This document shows positions 1 to 6,467 of a DNA stretch of 13,795 bases, in pieces. The position numbers were made by a program, and so were the translations under genes. Below the pieces are notes generated by a model, which was given only the letters and a program-made list of their open reading frames with translations, did no database searches and was not told where the DNA came from. Origin of the DNA: Thermaceae bacterium (lineage in GTDB: Bacteria; Deinococcota; Deinococci; Deinococcales; Marinithermaceae); NCBI GenBank assembly GCA_026989475.1, contig JALSJG010000187.1:1-13795 (forward strand), in the 5' to 3' direction. Positions within the stretch are counted from its first letter, which is position 1, and each line of letters starts with the position of its first letter.

Positions 1-1218
1 CTCGCGCTCTCCTCGCTCATCGCCTTTGCGCTCGAGCCCGGCTTCAACGTGCTCCAGGTGCCCTCGCGGATGTTCGAGGGCATCAACTCCTTCGCCCTGC
101 TCGCGATTCCCGGCTTCGTCTTCACCGGGGTGGTGATGGCCCACGGCGGGATCGCCCGCTACCTGGTCGAGTTCGTCCGCGCCTGGGTGGGGCACGTTCC
201 CGGCGGCCTCAGCGTGGTGGTGGTGGTCTCCTCGATGATCTTCGCGGCGATCTCCGGCTCCTCCCCGGCCACCGCCGCCGCCATCGGCTCGGTGACCATT
301 CCCGCGATGATCCAAAACGGCTACGCCAAGCGCTACGCCATGGGGCTCGTGGCCACCTCGGGCACGCTCGGGATCCTGATCCCGCCGAGCGTGACGATGA
401 TCATCTACGGCATCACCACCGACCAGTCCATCGGCAAGCTTTTCATCGCGGGTATCCTGCCCGGGTTCCTGCTCGGCGGGAGCCTGATCGCCTTCGCCAT
501 CTGGTACGCGCGCCGGGCGGGTTACGGCCGGCTGCCCCGGGCCGACTGGCCCGAGCGCTGGCGCACGCTCTGGCGGGCGCTGCCCGGGATTTTGCTGCCG
601 GTCTTGATCATGGGCACGATCTACACCGGGATCGCCACCCCCACCGAGTCCTCGGTGATCGCGCTCTTTTACGCGATCCTGGTCTCCGTCTTCCTTTACC
701 GGGAGGCGAGCCTTGCGGACTGGGTGCGGATGCTTCGGGAAGCGGTCTCGATCACCGCGATGATCTACCTCATCGTCTCGGCGGCGATGCTCTTTTCCCT
801 TTACATGACCAATAAACAGGTCCCGGCCCTGGCGGCCGAGTGGATCGTGGCCCACGGGCTTGGGCCTTACGAGATCTTCGCGGTGACCTCGGTGCTCTTC
901 ATCATCCTCGGGATGTTCCTGGAGGCGGTCTCGATCATCCTGATCACCCTGCCCGTCCTCCAGCCGATCCTCGAGGCGGTAGGGATCAACCTGATCCACT
1001 TCGCGGTGGTGATGACGATCTCGATGGAGCTCGCGATGATCACCCCGCCGGTGGGGTTGAACCTCTTCGTGATCTCGGGGATCACCAAGGAGCCCTTGGG
1101 CGAGGTGGTGCGGGGGGTGATCCCCTTTTACGCGGTGCTCGCCTTTGTACTTGTGATCCTGATCCTCTTCCCCGAGATCAGCCTCTGGCTGCCGTCTTTG
1201 ATGAAGGGCGGGGTTTAG
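1..1218 (+). CDS. dctM: TRAP transporter large permease (DctM subunit), 5' partial
   Basis: This is the large membrane subunit of a tripartite ATP-independent periplasmic transporter, which imports organic acids using an ion gradient together with a binding protein (DctP) and a small permease (DctQ). The reading frame is open from base 1, so the start lies upstream. About 405 codons are present, and families of this type run to about 425 residues, so only the first segment is missing. Typical DctM signatures are visible: the GSSPATAAAIG loop, TSGTLGILIPPS, SIGKLFIAGILPG, a PTESS motif, and ITPPVGLN near the C terminus. Long hydrophobic stretches alternate with short loops throughout. A strong terminator follows the stop codon, so this is the last gene of its operon. 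DctP and DctQ are not in the window and the substrate cannot be told. Confidence 0.95.
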   Translation, partial: LALSSLIAFALEPGFNVLQVPSRMFEGINSFALLAIPGFVFTGVVMAHGGIARYLVEFVRAWVGHVPGGLSVVVVVSSMIFAAISGSSPATAAAIGSVTIPAMIQNGYAKRYAMGLVATSGTLGILIPPSVTMIIYGITTDQSIGKLFIAGILPGFLLGGSLIAFAIWYARRAGYGRLPRADWPERWRTLWRALPGILLPVLIMGTIYTGIATPTESSVIALFYAILVSVFLYREASLADWVRMLREAVSITAMIYLIVSAAMLFSLYMTNKQVPALAAEWIVAHGLGPYEIFAVTSVLFIILGMFLEAVSIILITLPVLQPILEAVGINLIHFAVVMTISMELAMITPPVGLNLFVISGITKEPLGEVVRGVIPFYAVLAFVLVILILFPEISLWLPSLMKGGV

Positions 1219-1225
1219 ACGAGCG

Positions 1226-1255
1226 GGGGGGCTAAAGCCCCCCTGGTTCTTTTTT
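1226..1255 (+). terminator. Rho-independent terminator of the TRAP operon
   Basis: A 7-bp G/C stem (1226-1232 with 1237-1243) closes a TAAA loop and is followed by a T-rich tail to 1255. It lies 8 bases after the dctM stop codon. The opposite strand has no T-tract, so it should act only on the + strand, protecting the convergent gene at 1265-1630. Confidence 0.85.
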
Positions 1256-1264
1256 CGCTGGCCG

Positions 1265-1630
1265 CTAAAGGGGGTGGCGCTCGCTCGGGTCCTCGGTGAC
1301 CCCGTGCCAGTAGACCGGGGCCTCCTCGCCGAGCTTCCAGGTGAGGTAGACGAGCTCGCCTTCTTTCTTGAAGGGGATGTCCACCACCCCTTCCTCGAGG
1401 TCGCGGAGGACCACCCCCTGGGCCTCGAGCCAGGCGCGGTCGGCCTCGAGGCCGCGCTCGAGAAAGCGGGCCTCGGTCAGGAGGGCCCGGTGTTCCGGGG
1501 TGCTCGGGCGAACCTCCCCGAGCCGGCGCTTGACCTCGGCGAGGCCCCGAACCGCCTCCTGCATCTGGGTCAGGGTGCGGGCGAGTTCGGGAATGAGCTT
1601 TTTCGCCTGCTCGTAAGAATAGACCCGCAT
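1265..1630 (-). CDS. DUF2203 family protein
   Basis: A 121-residue protein that I recognise as DUF2203. It starts with a helical region beginning with an aromatic/YSYEQAKKLIPEL pattern, then has a charged coiled-coil-like middle (about residues 20-75). The conserved C-terminal block reads DLEEGVVDIPF, then VYLTWKLGE, then YWHGVTED and a terminal R-H-P-L. No biochemical role is established for the family as far as I know. The small acidic/basic helical protein is predicted to be cytoplasmic. The ATG at 1630 lies 9 bases downstream of a good -10 box and lacks a Shine-Dalgarno sequence, so a leaderless or very short-leader mRNA is likely. It is divergent from the Rieske gene and convergent with dctM. 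Family assignment is firm; function is unknown. Confidence 0.85.
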   Translation of the reverse strand: MRVYSYEQAKKLIPELARTLTQMQEAVRGLAEVKRRLGEVRPSTPEHRALLTEARFLERGLEADRAWLEAQGVVLRDLEEGVVDIPFKKEGELVYLTWKLGEEAPVYWHGVTEDPSERHPL

Positions 1631-1639
1631 CGCACCTTG

Positions 1640-1668
1640 AGTATACCACGCTCAAGGCGGGGCGTCAG
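1640..1668 (-). promoter_or_regulatory. Promoter of the DUF2203 gene
   Basis: On the minus strand, CTGACG (1668-1663; 4 of 6 match to TTGACA) is followed by a 17-base spacer and TATACT (1645-1640). The start codon is 9 bases downstream of the -10 box, so the 5' leader would be only a few bases at most. Confidence 0.7.
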
Positions 1669-1689
1669 CGGGCTTTCATCCCCTTGGAA

Positions 1690-1695
1690 TAGGCT
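1690..1695 (+). promoter_or_regulatory. Possible -10 box of the Rieske gene
   Basis: TAGGCT fits TANNNT and ends 7 bases before the ATG at 1703, the same geometry as several other genes here. No convincing -35 box is seen at the right spacing, and there is no Shine-Dalgarno sequence. This is a weak call based on position. Confidence 0.35.
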
Positions 1696-1702
1696 TTTAA
1701 GC

Positions 1703-2290
1703 ATGAGGAAGCTCTCCCGGCGGGACCTGGTTTGGATCGTTCCCCTCTCGGCCACCGGCGGGTTCTTCGCCTGGTTCGGGCTCCGGGCTTGGCGCATCCA
1801 GTTTGGGAAGACTGAGCCCGGGGAGCCCCGCTGGAAGGAGGGGCCACGGGTCGAGGTGGCACGGATTGCCGATCTTCCCGAAGTTTGGTCGTTTCGCTAT
1901 TTCGTCTACCCGCTCGCGGTGGGGGAGCTCAAGAGCGTGCTGCTCCGGGTGCCCGCACCGCAGCCGGGAGGCCTCGGCGCGGGGGACGCCCACTTCCTCG
2001 CCCTTTCGCGGATCTGCACCCACCAGGGTTGCACCGTCAACTTCGTCCCCGACCCCGAGGCTGGGGCGATCGCCTACAACTATCGTTCGGACCATCCCTT
2101 CCTCGGCTGCCCTTGCCACTTCGGCGCCTTCGACCCCTTGCGGGCGGGGGCGGCGGTCTTCGGGCCGCCCCGCCATCCGTTGCCGCGGATTCGGCTTGCG
2201 CTCGAGGGCGATACGATCTACGCCACCGGCCACGAGGTCCCGCTCCGGCCGCTTGAAGGCCGGGCCCGGGCGCGGACCGCGGGGGTTTAG
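1703..2290 (+). CDS. Tat-type Rieske [2Fe-2S] protein
   Basis: A 195-residue Rieske iron-sulfur protein. Cluster ligands are C105 and H107 in CTHQGC and C136 and H139 in CPCHFGAFD; C110 and C138 would form the stabilising disulfide. The N terminus has a twin-arginine motif (SRRDLV, residues 5-10) followed by a hydrophobic stretch (about 10-28). This fits Tat export of the folded protein with the helix kept as a membrane anchor. An extended N-terminal reading frame exists, but the Tat motif and the TANNNT box support the ATG at 1703. Rieske proteins pass electrons in cytochrome bc complexes or in oxidoreductases such as arsenite oxidase. No cytochrome b or other partner is adjacent, so the complex it serves is unknown. 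A role in a bc-type complex, as for the Thermus Rieske protein, is the most likely inference. Confidence 0.9.
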   Translation: MRKLSRRDLVWIVPLSATGGFFAWFGLRAWRIQFGKTEPGEPRWKEGPRVEVARIADLPEVWSFRYFVYPLAVGELKSVLLRVPAPQPGGLGAGDAHFLALSRICTHQGCTVNFVPDPEAGAIAYNYRSDHPFLGCPCHFGAFDPLRAGAAVFGPPRHPLPRIRLALEGDTIYATGHEVPLRPLEGRARARTAGV

Positions 2291-2291
2291 C

Positions 2292-2323
2292 TCGGCCAGG
2301 AAGGCGTTATTTCGCGGGGCCGA
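2292..2323. terminator. Weak stem-loop between convergent genes
   Basis: TCGGCC (2292-2297) can pair with GGCCGA (2318-2323) across a 20-base loop, in the 58-base gap between the convergent Rieske and tyrS stop codons. The following sequence is only moderately T-rich (GCTTGTCTT). It is a possible terminator at best. Confidence 0.25.
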
Positions 2324-2348
2324 AGCTTGTCTTAGGGAAGTCGTCCGC

Positions 2349-3662
2349 TTAAAGCCCTTGCAGCCGCACCCTTACGAACTTGTCCTTCCCCCGCTGCAAG
2401 ACGAGTGGCTTCGTAAGCTCTACCTCGAGCATCGGATCGCTCACCGGCTCGCCGTCAATCCTGAGGCCCCGGTCCTTGATCAGCCGCTTGGCCTCGGCGT
2501 TCGATTGGGTGAGCCCCGCCAGCGTAAAGAGCCGGGCCACCCAGATCTTGCCGTCCTTGAGGGCTTCCGGCGGGATCGCGACCTCGGGGAGGTCCTCCGG
2601 GATCCCGCCCTTCGCCACCCGGTCGTAGCGGGCCTCGGCCTCGGCCACCGCCCGCGTGATCTCGGGGAACCGGCTCGTGCCCGGGGTCTTGTCGCTTCCG
2701 GCGGCCTCGAGACGATAGCCGAGCGCTTCGTAGAACCCCCGGTCGATCCGGGCGGGGATCCGGGGGAGGGCGTAGGCCCCGGTCAGAAGACGGGCGAGGA
2801 CCCGGTGGGCGCCCACCGGGCCGCCCTTTTCCAGGAGCGCCTCGACCTCCGGCTTCGCGAGGTCGGTAAGCAGCTCGAAGTACTCCTCGAGGACGGCGTC
2901 GGGCACCCGCATGAGCTTTTTGAACATCACCTCGGGGGGCTCGGCGATGCCGATGTAGTTGTCAAGGCTTTTCGACATCTTCTCGCGGCCGTCCAGGCCG
3001 ACGAGCAAGGGCATGAGGAAGGCCACCTGGGGGCTTAGGCCGTAGGCCCGTTGCATTTCTCGCCCCACCAGCAGGTTGAAGCGCTGGTCGGAGCCCCCCA
3101 TCTCGACGTCGGCGCCGATCGCCACCGAGTCGTAGGCCTGGGCCAGGGGGTAGAGGAACTCGTGCAACGAGATGGGGACGTTCTCGGTGTAGCGCTTTTT
3201 GAAGTCCTCGCGCTCGAGCATCTGGGCCACGGTAAGCTGGCTGGCCATGAAGATCACGTCCTTGAAGGAGAGGGGCTCGAGCCACTCGGAGTTATAGCGA
3301 AGGTCAAAGCGCGCCTTGTCCTCGGTGATCAGGATCTTGCCCGCCTGCTCCACGTAGCTCCTCGCGTTCGCCCGGGTCTCCTCCAGCGTCATCGGGGGGC
3401 GGGTCTTGCTCCGGCCCGAGGGGTCCCCGATCATCCCGGTGAAGTCGCCGATGATCAGCACCACCCGGTGCCCGAGCTCCTGGAACTGACGCATCTTGCG
3501 GAGCACCACCGCGTGCCCGAGGTGCAGATCCGGGCGGGTGGGGTCGGCGCCCAGCTTGACCACGAGGCGCTTGCCGCTTTTGAGCTTCATTAAGAACTCG
3601 TCCTCGGGAACGATCTCGACGGTTCCGCGCTTTAAGAAGGAAAACGCCTCCTCGGCGGTCAT
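2349..3662 (-). CDS. tyrS: Tyrosyl-tRNA synthetase
   Basis: A cytoplasmic class Ic aminoacyl-tRNA synthetase that charges tRNA-Tyr with tyrosine using ATP. The 437-residue length fits the long bacterial TyrRS type found in Thermus. The Rossmann-fold catalytic domain holds the HIGH motif as HLGH (residues 47-50) and an intact KMSKS (228-232). The tyrosine/tRNA-site block YDSVAIGADVEMGGSDQRFN lies between them (about 177-196). A C-terminal S4-type RNA-binding domain occupies about residues 372-437. The ATG at 3662 is 6 bases from a TATAGT box with no Shine-Dalgarno sequence, which argues for leaderless translation. No T-box-like leader can fit in this space, so tRNA-dependent antitermination of the common Firmicute type is absent here. 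It is divergent from the small protein gene at 3683. Confidence 0.97.
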   Translation of the reverse strand: MTAEEAFSFLKRGTVEIVPEDEFLMKLKSGKRLVVKLGADPTRPDLHLGHAVVLRKMRQFQELGHRVVLIIGDFTGMIGDPSGRSKTRPPMTLEETRANARSYVEQAGKILITEDKARFDLRYNSEWLEPLSFKDVIFMASQLTVAQMLEREDFKKRYTENVPISLHEFLYPLAQAYDSVAIGADVEMGGSDQRFNLLVGREMQRAYGLSPQVAFLMPLLVGLDGREKMSKSLDNYIGIAEPPEVMFKKLMRVPDAVLEEYFELLTDLAKPEVEALLEKGGPVGAHRVLARLLTGAYALPRIPARIDRGFYEALGYRLEAAGSDKTPGTSRFPEITRAVAEAEARYDRVAKGGIPEDLPEVAIPPEALKDGKIWVARLFTLAGLTQSNAEAKRLIKDRGLRIDGEPVSDPMLEVELTKPLVLQRGKDKFVRVRLQGL

Positions 3663-3668
3663 GGCTTT

Positions 3669-3676
3669 ACTATACT
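3669..3676. promoter_or_regulatory. Overlapping divergent -10 boxes (tyrS / 3683 gene)
   Basis: The eight bases ACTATACT contain TATACT for the + strand (3671-3676) and, read on the - strand, TATAGT (3674-3669). Each box ends exactly 6 bases before a start codon: ATG at 3683 (+) and ATG at 3662 (-). The 20 bases between the two start codons hold nothing else, so both mRNAs should be leaderless. No clear -35 box is visible for either gene. Shared bases would make the two promoters mutually exclusive at any moment. Confidence 0.6.
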
Positions 3677-3682
3677 GAGCCC

Positions 3683-4078
3683 ATGCCCGCGTTCTGGCGG
3701 AGGCTCTTGGTGCTCCTTGCCCTCGCCGGCCTCGGTTACTGGTACGCCGAGACCTACGGGGTCCACGCCGGCCTGCCCCCTTTTACCCCGGTTCTGCTTT
3801 GGGACTACTCCGGCGAGCGCACCTACGAGGTTACCCTGCGAGGATCGACCGACGCGCTTAAGGTTCGACTGGCGGGCGAGCTGAAGCAGGGCTCCCTGAA
3901 GGTATGGATCAGCCGGGGCGAGCGGCGGCTGACCCGCCCCCGCGTCTACCGACAGACCTTCGAGGACCGGATGAAACGCCGGCTGGAGCCCGGCCGCTAT
4001 ACCCTGCATTTCGCCTTCCAGGACGCCCGCGGCTGGGTGCGCCTCGACTGGGTCTCCACCAAGTTCGAGGGCTGGTAA
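3683..4078 (+). CDS. Small membrane-anchored protein of unknown function
   Basis: A 131-residue protein I do not recognise. Residues 1-5 are short and carry the positive charge (with R6-R7), followed by a hydrophobic stretch to about residue 20 that reads as an uncleaved signal anchor. No lipobox cysteine is present; the protein contains no cysteine at all. The remainder looks extracytoplasmic and beta-rich, with alternating hydrophobic/charged segments (VTLRGSTDALKVRLAGEL, SLKVWISRGERR, RYTLHFAFQDARGWVRLDW). This resembles a small beta-sandwich. It starts 6 bases after a TATACT box and is followed 5 bases after its stop by a terminator, so it is a monocistronic unit divergent from tyrS. Coding status is supported by the promoter, terminator and absence of overlap with other genes. 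Confidence 0.75.
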   Translation: MPAFWRRLLVLLALAGLGYWYAETYGVHAGLPPFTPVLLWDYSGERTYEVTLRGSTDALKVRLAGELKQGSLKVWISRGERRLTRPRVYRQTFEDRMKRRLEPGRYTLHFAFQDARGWVRLDWVSTKFEGW

Positions 4079-4083
4079 AGGAA

Positions 4084-4199
<116 letters not shown>

Positions 4200-4208
4200 G
4201 TGCTTGTC

Positions 4209-4299
4209 TGGCGGAGGGTGAGGGATTCGAACCCCCGGTGGGCAAGGAGCCCACAGCGGTTTTCAAGACCGCCGCCTTCAACCGCTCGGCCAACCCTCC
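4209..4299 (-). tRNA. tRNA-Ser (TGA)
   Basis: A 91-nt class II tRNA with acceptor GGAGGGT pairing with ACCCTCC, discriminator G and encoded CCA (4211-4209). It has a long GC-rich variable arm and a TTCGAAT T loop. The anticodon TGA is at 4265-4263 and reads UCN codons, chiefly UCA. It lies 9 bases upstream of tRNA-Ser(GCT) on the same strand. Confidence 0.96.
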
Positions 4300-4324
4300 G
4301 AGCGCGACCTCGGCCGCGTATTTC

Positions 4325-4353
4325 ATGATGCAAGGCCCCGGTCCGGCTGTCAA
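4325..4353 (-). promoter_or_regulatory. Promoter of the tandem tRNA-Ser genes
   Basis: On the minus strand a consensus TTGACA (4353-4348) is followed by exactly 17 bases and CATCAT (4330-4325; 4 of 6). The tRNA 5' end is at 4299, leaving a leader of about 20 bases. The -35 box contains the TGA stop codon of the upstream MFS gene (4352-4350). Confidence 0.75.
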
Positions 4354-5534
4354 GTTTGGAGGGCTTTCCGGGAGGCCGGGGCTAGGAGCAAGAGCGCGGT
4401 CATCAGCAGCAATAGGGCGCTGGCCGCGTAAGGCGCGTGCGGGGCGACCCACTGATAAAGCCCCGTGCCCAGCAGAGGGCCGAGCATCCGCCCCAGGGCT
4501 TGGGCGGAGCTGTTCAGTCCCGCGACCGGACCCTGCTCGTGCTCCCCCACGGCGAGCGAAAGGGCGGCGGTGATCCCCGGGGCGGAAAGTCCCTGCCCCA
4601 CCCCCTGCAGCACCAGCGCCAGGGTGAGGAGGCCGAAGCTTTTCGCGAAGACAAAGGTGCAAAACCCGAGGATCGAGAGCGGAAGGCCGAGGCCCAGGAG
4701 GATTTTCGGCGGCCACTTGAACTTTCGTATCAAAAAGCCCTGCACGAACACCGCCGCCAAACCATACGCCACAAGCGCGGTCGCTACGGCCCGGGCCGTG
4801 CGCTGAGCGTTTAGGCCCAGCCTGTCTTGGAAGTAAAAGGCTACGGTGGTTTCCATGCTCACCGAGGCCAGGCTGATGGCCAAGCCGGCGGCGAGAAGCG
4901 GGAGGATCCGCCGGTCTTGGGGTTTTAGAGAGGGGGTGGCCTCGAGCGGTACGTGGCGCTTGGGCTCGGGCAGGGTGAGGAGGACGAAGAGCGCGTTCAA
5001 AAGGGCGAGGCTTGCGGAAAAATACACCGGGGCCAGAAGGTGCGCTTTGGCCAATAGCCCGCCGAGCCCCGGGCCCGCGATCACCCCGAGCCCGAACGCG
5101 GCCCCGATCAGCGCCATGCCGGCGGTCCGCTCTTTCCGTCCGGTGATGTCGGCGACATAGGCTTGCGCGGTCGGCAGGGTGGCCGAGGAAAGGGCGCCGC
5201 CCACGAGCCGGGCAAGCAGCAAGAGGAAAAAGGTTGCCCCCGCTCCGAGCGTGCCTGCGAAGCGCAGCTGGGCAAAGAGGGCGAAGAGAAAGAACGAGAC
5301 CGAAAAACCAAGGATCCCCACAAGCAGGATGGGCTTTCGCCCCACCTCTTCGCTCTTTCTCCCCCAGTAGGGGCTCATCAAAAACTGCATGAAGGCGTAG
5401 GCGGTGGAGAAGAGGCCGGTCTGGAACTCGGTGAGGCCGAGCTCCCGTGCCAGGGGCCCGATGATGGGAAAAAGGATCGAAAGCCCCAGGATGCTGTTGA
5501 AGAGGGTGAGGAACAAAAGCCCCATCGGCGACAT
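4350..5534 (-). CDS. MFS transporter, drug/H+ antiporter-like
   Basis: A 394-residue, very hydrophobic protein with about 12 predicted membrane segments, the usual size for a major facilitator. Motif A is recognisable after the second membrane segment (residues 54-68, ending GRKP). A glycine-rich stretch AAFGLGVIAGPGLGGLLA corresponds to the motif C region of the drug/proton antiporter branch. Its tetracycline/multidrug-type layout suggests efflux, but no substrate can be assigned. The ATG at 5534 is 7 bases from a TAAACT box; an internal ATG at 5525 is a possible alternative. The stop codon is buried in the promoter of the downstream serine tRNAs and no terminator separates them, so read-through into the tRNAs is possible. 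Confidence 0.88.
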   Translation of the reverse strand: MSPMGLLFLTLFNSILGLSILFPIIGPLARELGLTEFQTGLFSTAYAFMQFLMSPYWGRKSEEVGRKPILLVGILGFSVSFFLFALFAQLRFAGTLGAGATFFLLLLARLVGGALSSATLPTAQAYVADITGRKERTAGMALIGAAFGLGVIAGPGLGGLLAKAHLLAPVYFSASLALLNALFVLLTLPEPKRHVPLEATPSLKPQDRRILPLLAAGLAISLASVSMETTVAFYFQDRLGLNAQRTARAVATALVAYGLAAVFVQGFLIRKFKWPPKILLGLGLPLSILGFCTFVFAKSFGLLTLALVLQGVGQGLSAPGITAALSLAVGEHEQGPVAGLNSSAQALGRMLGPLLGTGLYQWVAPHAPYAASALLLLMTALLLLAPASRKALQT

Positions 5535-5541
5535 CAGGGCC

Positions 5542-5547
5542 AGTTTA
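5542..5547 (-). promoter_or_regulatory. -10 box of the MFS gene
   Basis: TAAACT on the minus strand ends 7 bases before the ATG at 5534, and there is no Shine-Dalgarno sequence. This is the same short-leader geometry seen at tyrS and the Rieske gene. A matching -35 box is weak; the T-rich tail of the tRNA-Arg terminator occupies that position. Confidence 0.5.
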
Positions 5548-5560
5548 CGCCGCGGCGGCG

Positions 5561-5593
5561 GGAAAGCGAAAACCCCGCCGCAAGGGCGGGGTT
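5561..5593 (-). terminator. Terminator of tRNA-Arg
   Basis: A 9-bp stem, AACCCCGCC (5571-5579) with GGCGGGGTT (5585-5593), has a 5-base loop. On the minus strand it is followed by TTCGCTTTCC and begins 1 base after the tRNA-Arg CCA end. It insulates the MFS gene from tRNA transcription. Confidence 0.75.
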
Positions 5594-5594
5594 C

Positions 5595-5671
5595 TGGCGG
5601 GCCCGAGAGGACTCGAACCCCTGACCTGCTGATCCGTAGTCAGCCGCTCTATCCAACTGAGCTACGGGCCC
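5595..5671 (-). tRNA. tRNA-Arg (ACG)
   Basis: A 77-nt tRNA with acceptor GGGCCCG pairing with CGGGCCC, discriminator G and encoded CCA (5597-5595). The D arm is GTAGCTCAGTTGGATAGAGC, and the T loop is TTCGAGT. The anticodon ACG at 5637-5635 would be edited to ICG by TadA in bacteria and so reads CGU/CGC/CGA. Confidence 0.96.
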
Positions 5672-5698
5672 GCGTGCCGGACCCTCCGGCGGAATACG

Positions 5699-5727
5699 AT
5701 TTTAGCCCCCAAGCCGTCTTTTGTAAA
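5699..5727 (-). promoter_or_regulatory. Promoter of tRNA-Arg
   Basis: On the minus strand TTTACA (5727-5722; 5 of 6) is separated by exactly 17 bases from TAAAAT (5704-5699; 5 of 6). The tRNA 5' end at 5671 leaves about 20 bases of leader, the same arrangement as at the serine tRNAs. Confidence 0.75.
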
Positions 5728-5747
5728 GCCACCCGCCGTGCAAGAAT
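5721..5747 (+). promoter_or_regulatory. Possible promoter of the SDR-like/nrdR operon
   Basis: TTGTAA (5721-5726) and AAGAAT (5742-5747) could serve as -35 and -10 boxes, but the spacer is only 15 bases. The -10-like box ends 9 bases before the ATG at 5757. The -35 candidate overlaps the -35 box of the divergent tRNA-Arg promoter. Weak evidence. Confidence 0.25.
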
Positions 5748-5756
5748 GCAGTCAGC

Positions 5757-6467
5757 ATGGATTCCGACCTGCTCGGGCTAGAGAAGCGCGTGGTGATGAT
5801 CACCGGGGCCGGGCGCGGCTACGGGCGCGAGCTCGCCCTCGCCTACGGGACCGCGGGCGCCACCGTGATCGTCGTGGATCCCGACGTCGAGCTCGCCGCC
5901 CAGGTGGCGAGCGAGGTGGAAGAAAAGGGCGGGGGTGCGATTCCCATCCGCGGCGACCTCTCGGTGGCCCTCGACGTGGTCACCACCTTCGCCAAGGTGG
6001 ACGAGCTCTTCGGCGTCCTGGACGGGATCGTGCACGTGACCCGGGGGCAAAGCCAGACCTCCTTCACCGAGCTCCTCGAGGCCGAGTGGCACGAGCTCTT
6101 GAACGCCGACGTCAAGTCGAGCCTCTTGGTCTTGCAGCACGGTCTCAAGTACCTGGCCGGCGGGGGCTTCGTGGTCCTCGTCCTGCCCCCCTTGAAGCGC
6201 CAGGAGCCCCACGTAGCGGCGGTGCGGGGGGCGGTGGCCGGGCTGATTGAAGGGGCGAGCGCGGTCTTTCCCGAGGAGGTGCGGGTGAACGGCGTGATCC
6301 CGAGCCGCGAGCCCGCCGGGGAGGAGTACGACCGCCCGCTGGTCCGGGCCGTCTTAGGCCTCGGTTCGATGGCGTCGGAGGGGGTCCACGGCGAGGTGTT
6401 GAGGGTGCGGCTTCCCGAGCCGCCCTCGCCGCCCGAGCTCTACGACCTGCTCGCCGACCTGCCATGA
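5757..6467 (+). CDS. Short-chain dehydrogenase-like protein lacking catalytic residues
   Basis: A 236-residue protein with a clear SDR Rossmann start: beta strand, then TGAGRGYG (residues 16-23), then a second strand ending in VVDPD. The dinucleotide-binding fold is therefore probably kept. The rest of the SDR signature is eroded. The NNAG position reads HVTR (93-96), and the tetrad Asn aligns with D118. The catalytic Ser strand reads LVLPP (141-145). The Y-x-x-x-K site aligns with V153 and R157 in VAAVRGAVAGL. A dehydrogenase of the usual mechanism is unlikely; a binding or regulatory role is possible but unproven. No Shine-Dalgarno sequence precedes the ATG at 5757. The stop overlaps the nrdR start (ATGA), so the two are translationally coupled. 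The alignment was made by eye. Confidence 0.8.
   Translation: MDSDLLGLEKRVVMITGAGRGYGRELALAYGTAGATVIVVDPDVELAAQVASEVEEKGGGAIPIRGDLSVALDVVTTFAKVDELFGVLDGIVHVTRGQSQTSFTELLEAEWHELLNADVKSSLLVLQHGLKYLAGGGFVVLVLPPLKRQEPHVAAVRGAVAGLIEGASAVFPEEVRVNGVIPSREPAGEEYDRPLVRAVLGLGSMASEGVHGEVLRVRLPEPPSPPELYDLLADLP

Noticed and set aside
1274..1702. An upstream in-frame extension of the Rieske protein overlapping DUF2203
   Set aside because: It runs antisense to a recognised gene. The Tat motif and the TANNNT box place the real start at 1703.
1803..3038. A long + strand open frame opposite tyrS, and similar antisense frames opposite trxB (12310-12981), the translin gene (9614-10501) and the tup genes
   Set aside because: High G+C makes stop codons rare in the other frames. 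These translations are rich in Arg, Gly, Pro and low-complexity runs, have no recognisable domain and lie over firmly identified genes.
3663..3682. NrdR box or other operator palindrome in the tyrS divergent promoter
   Set aside because: ACTATACT is partly symmetrical but is explained by the two -10 boxes and lacks the 16-base NrdR-box pattern.
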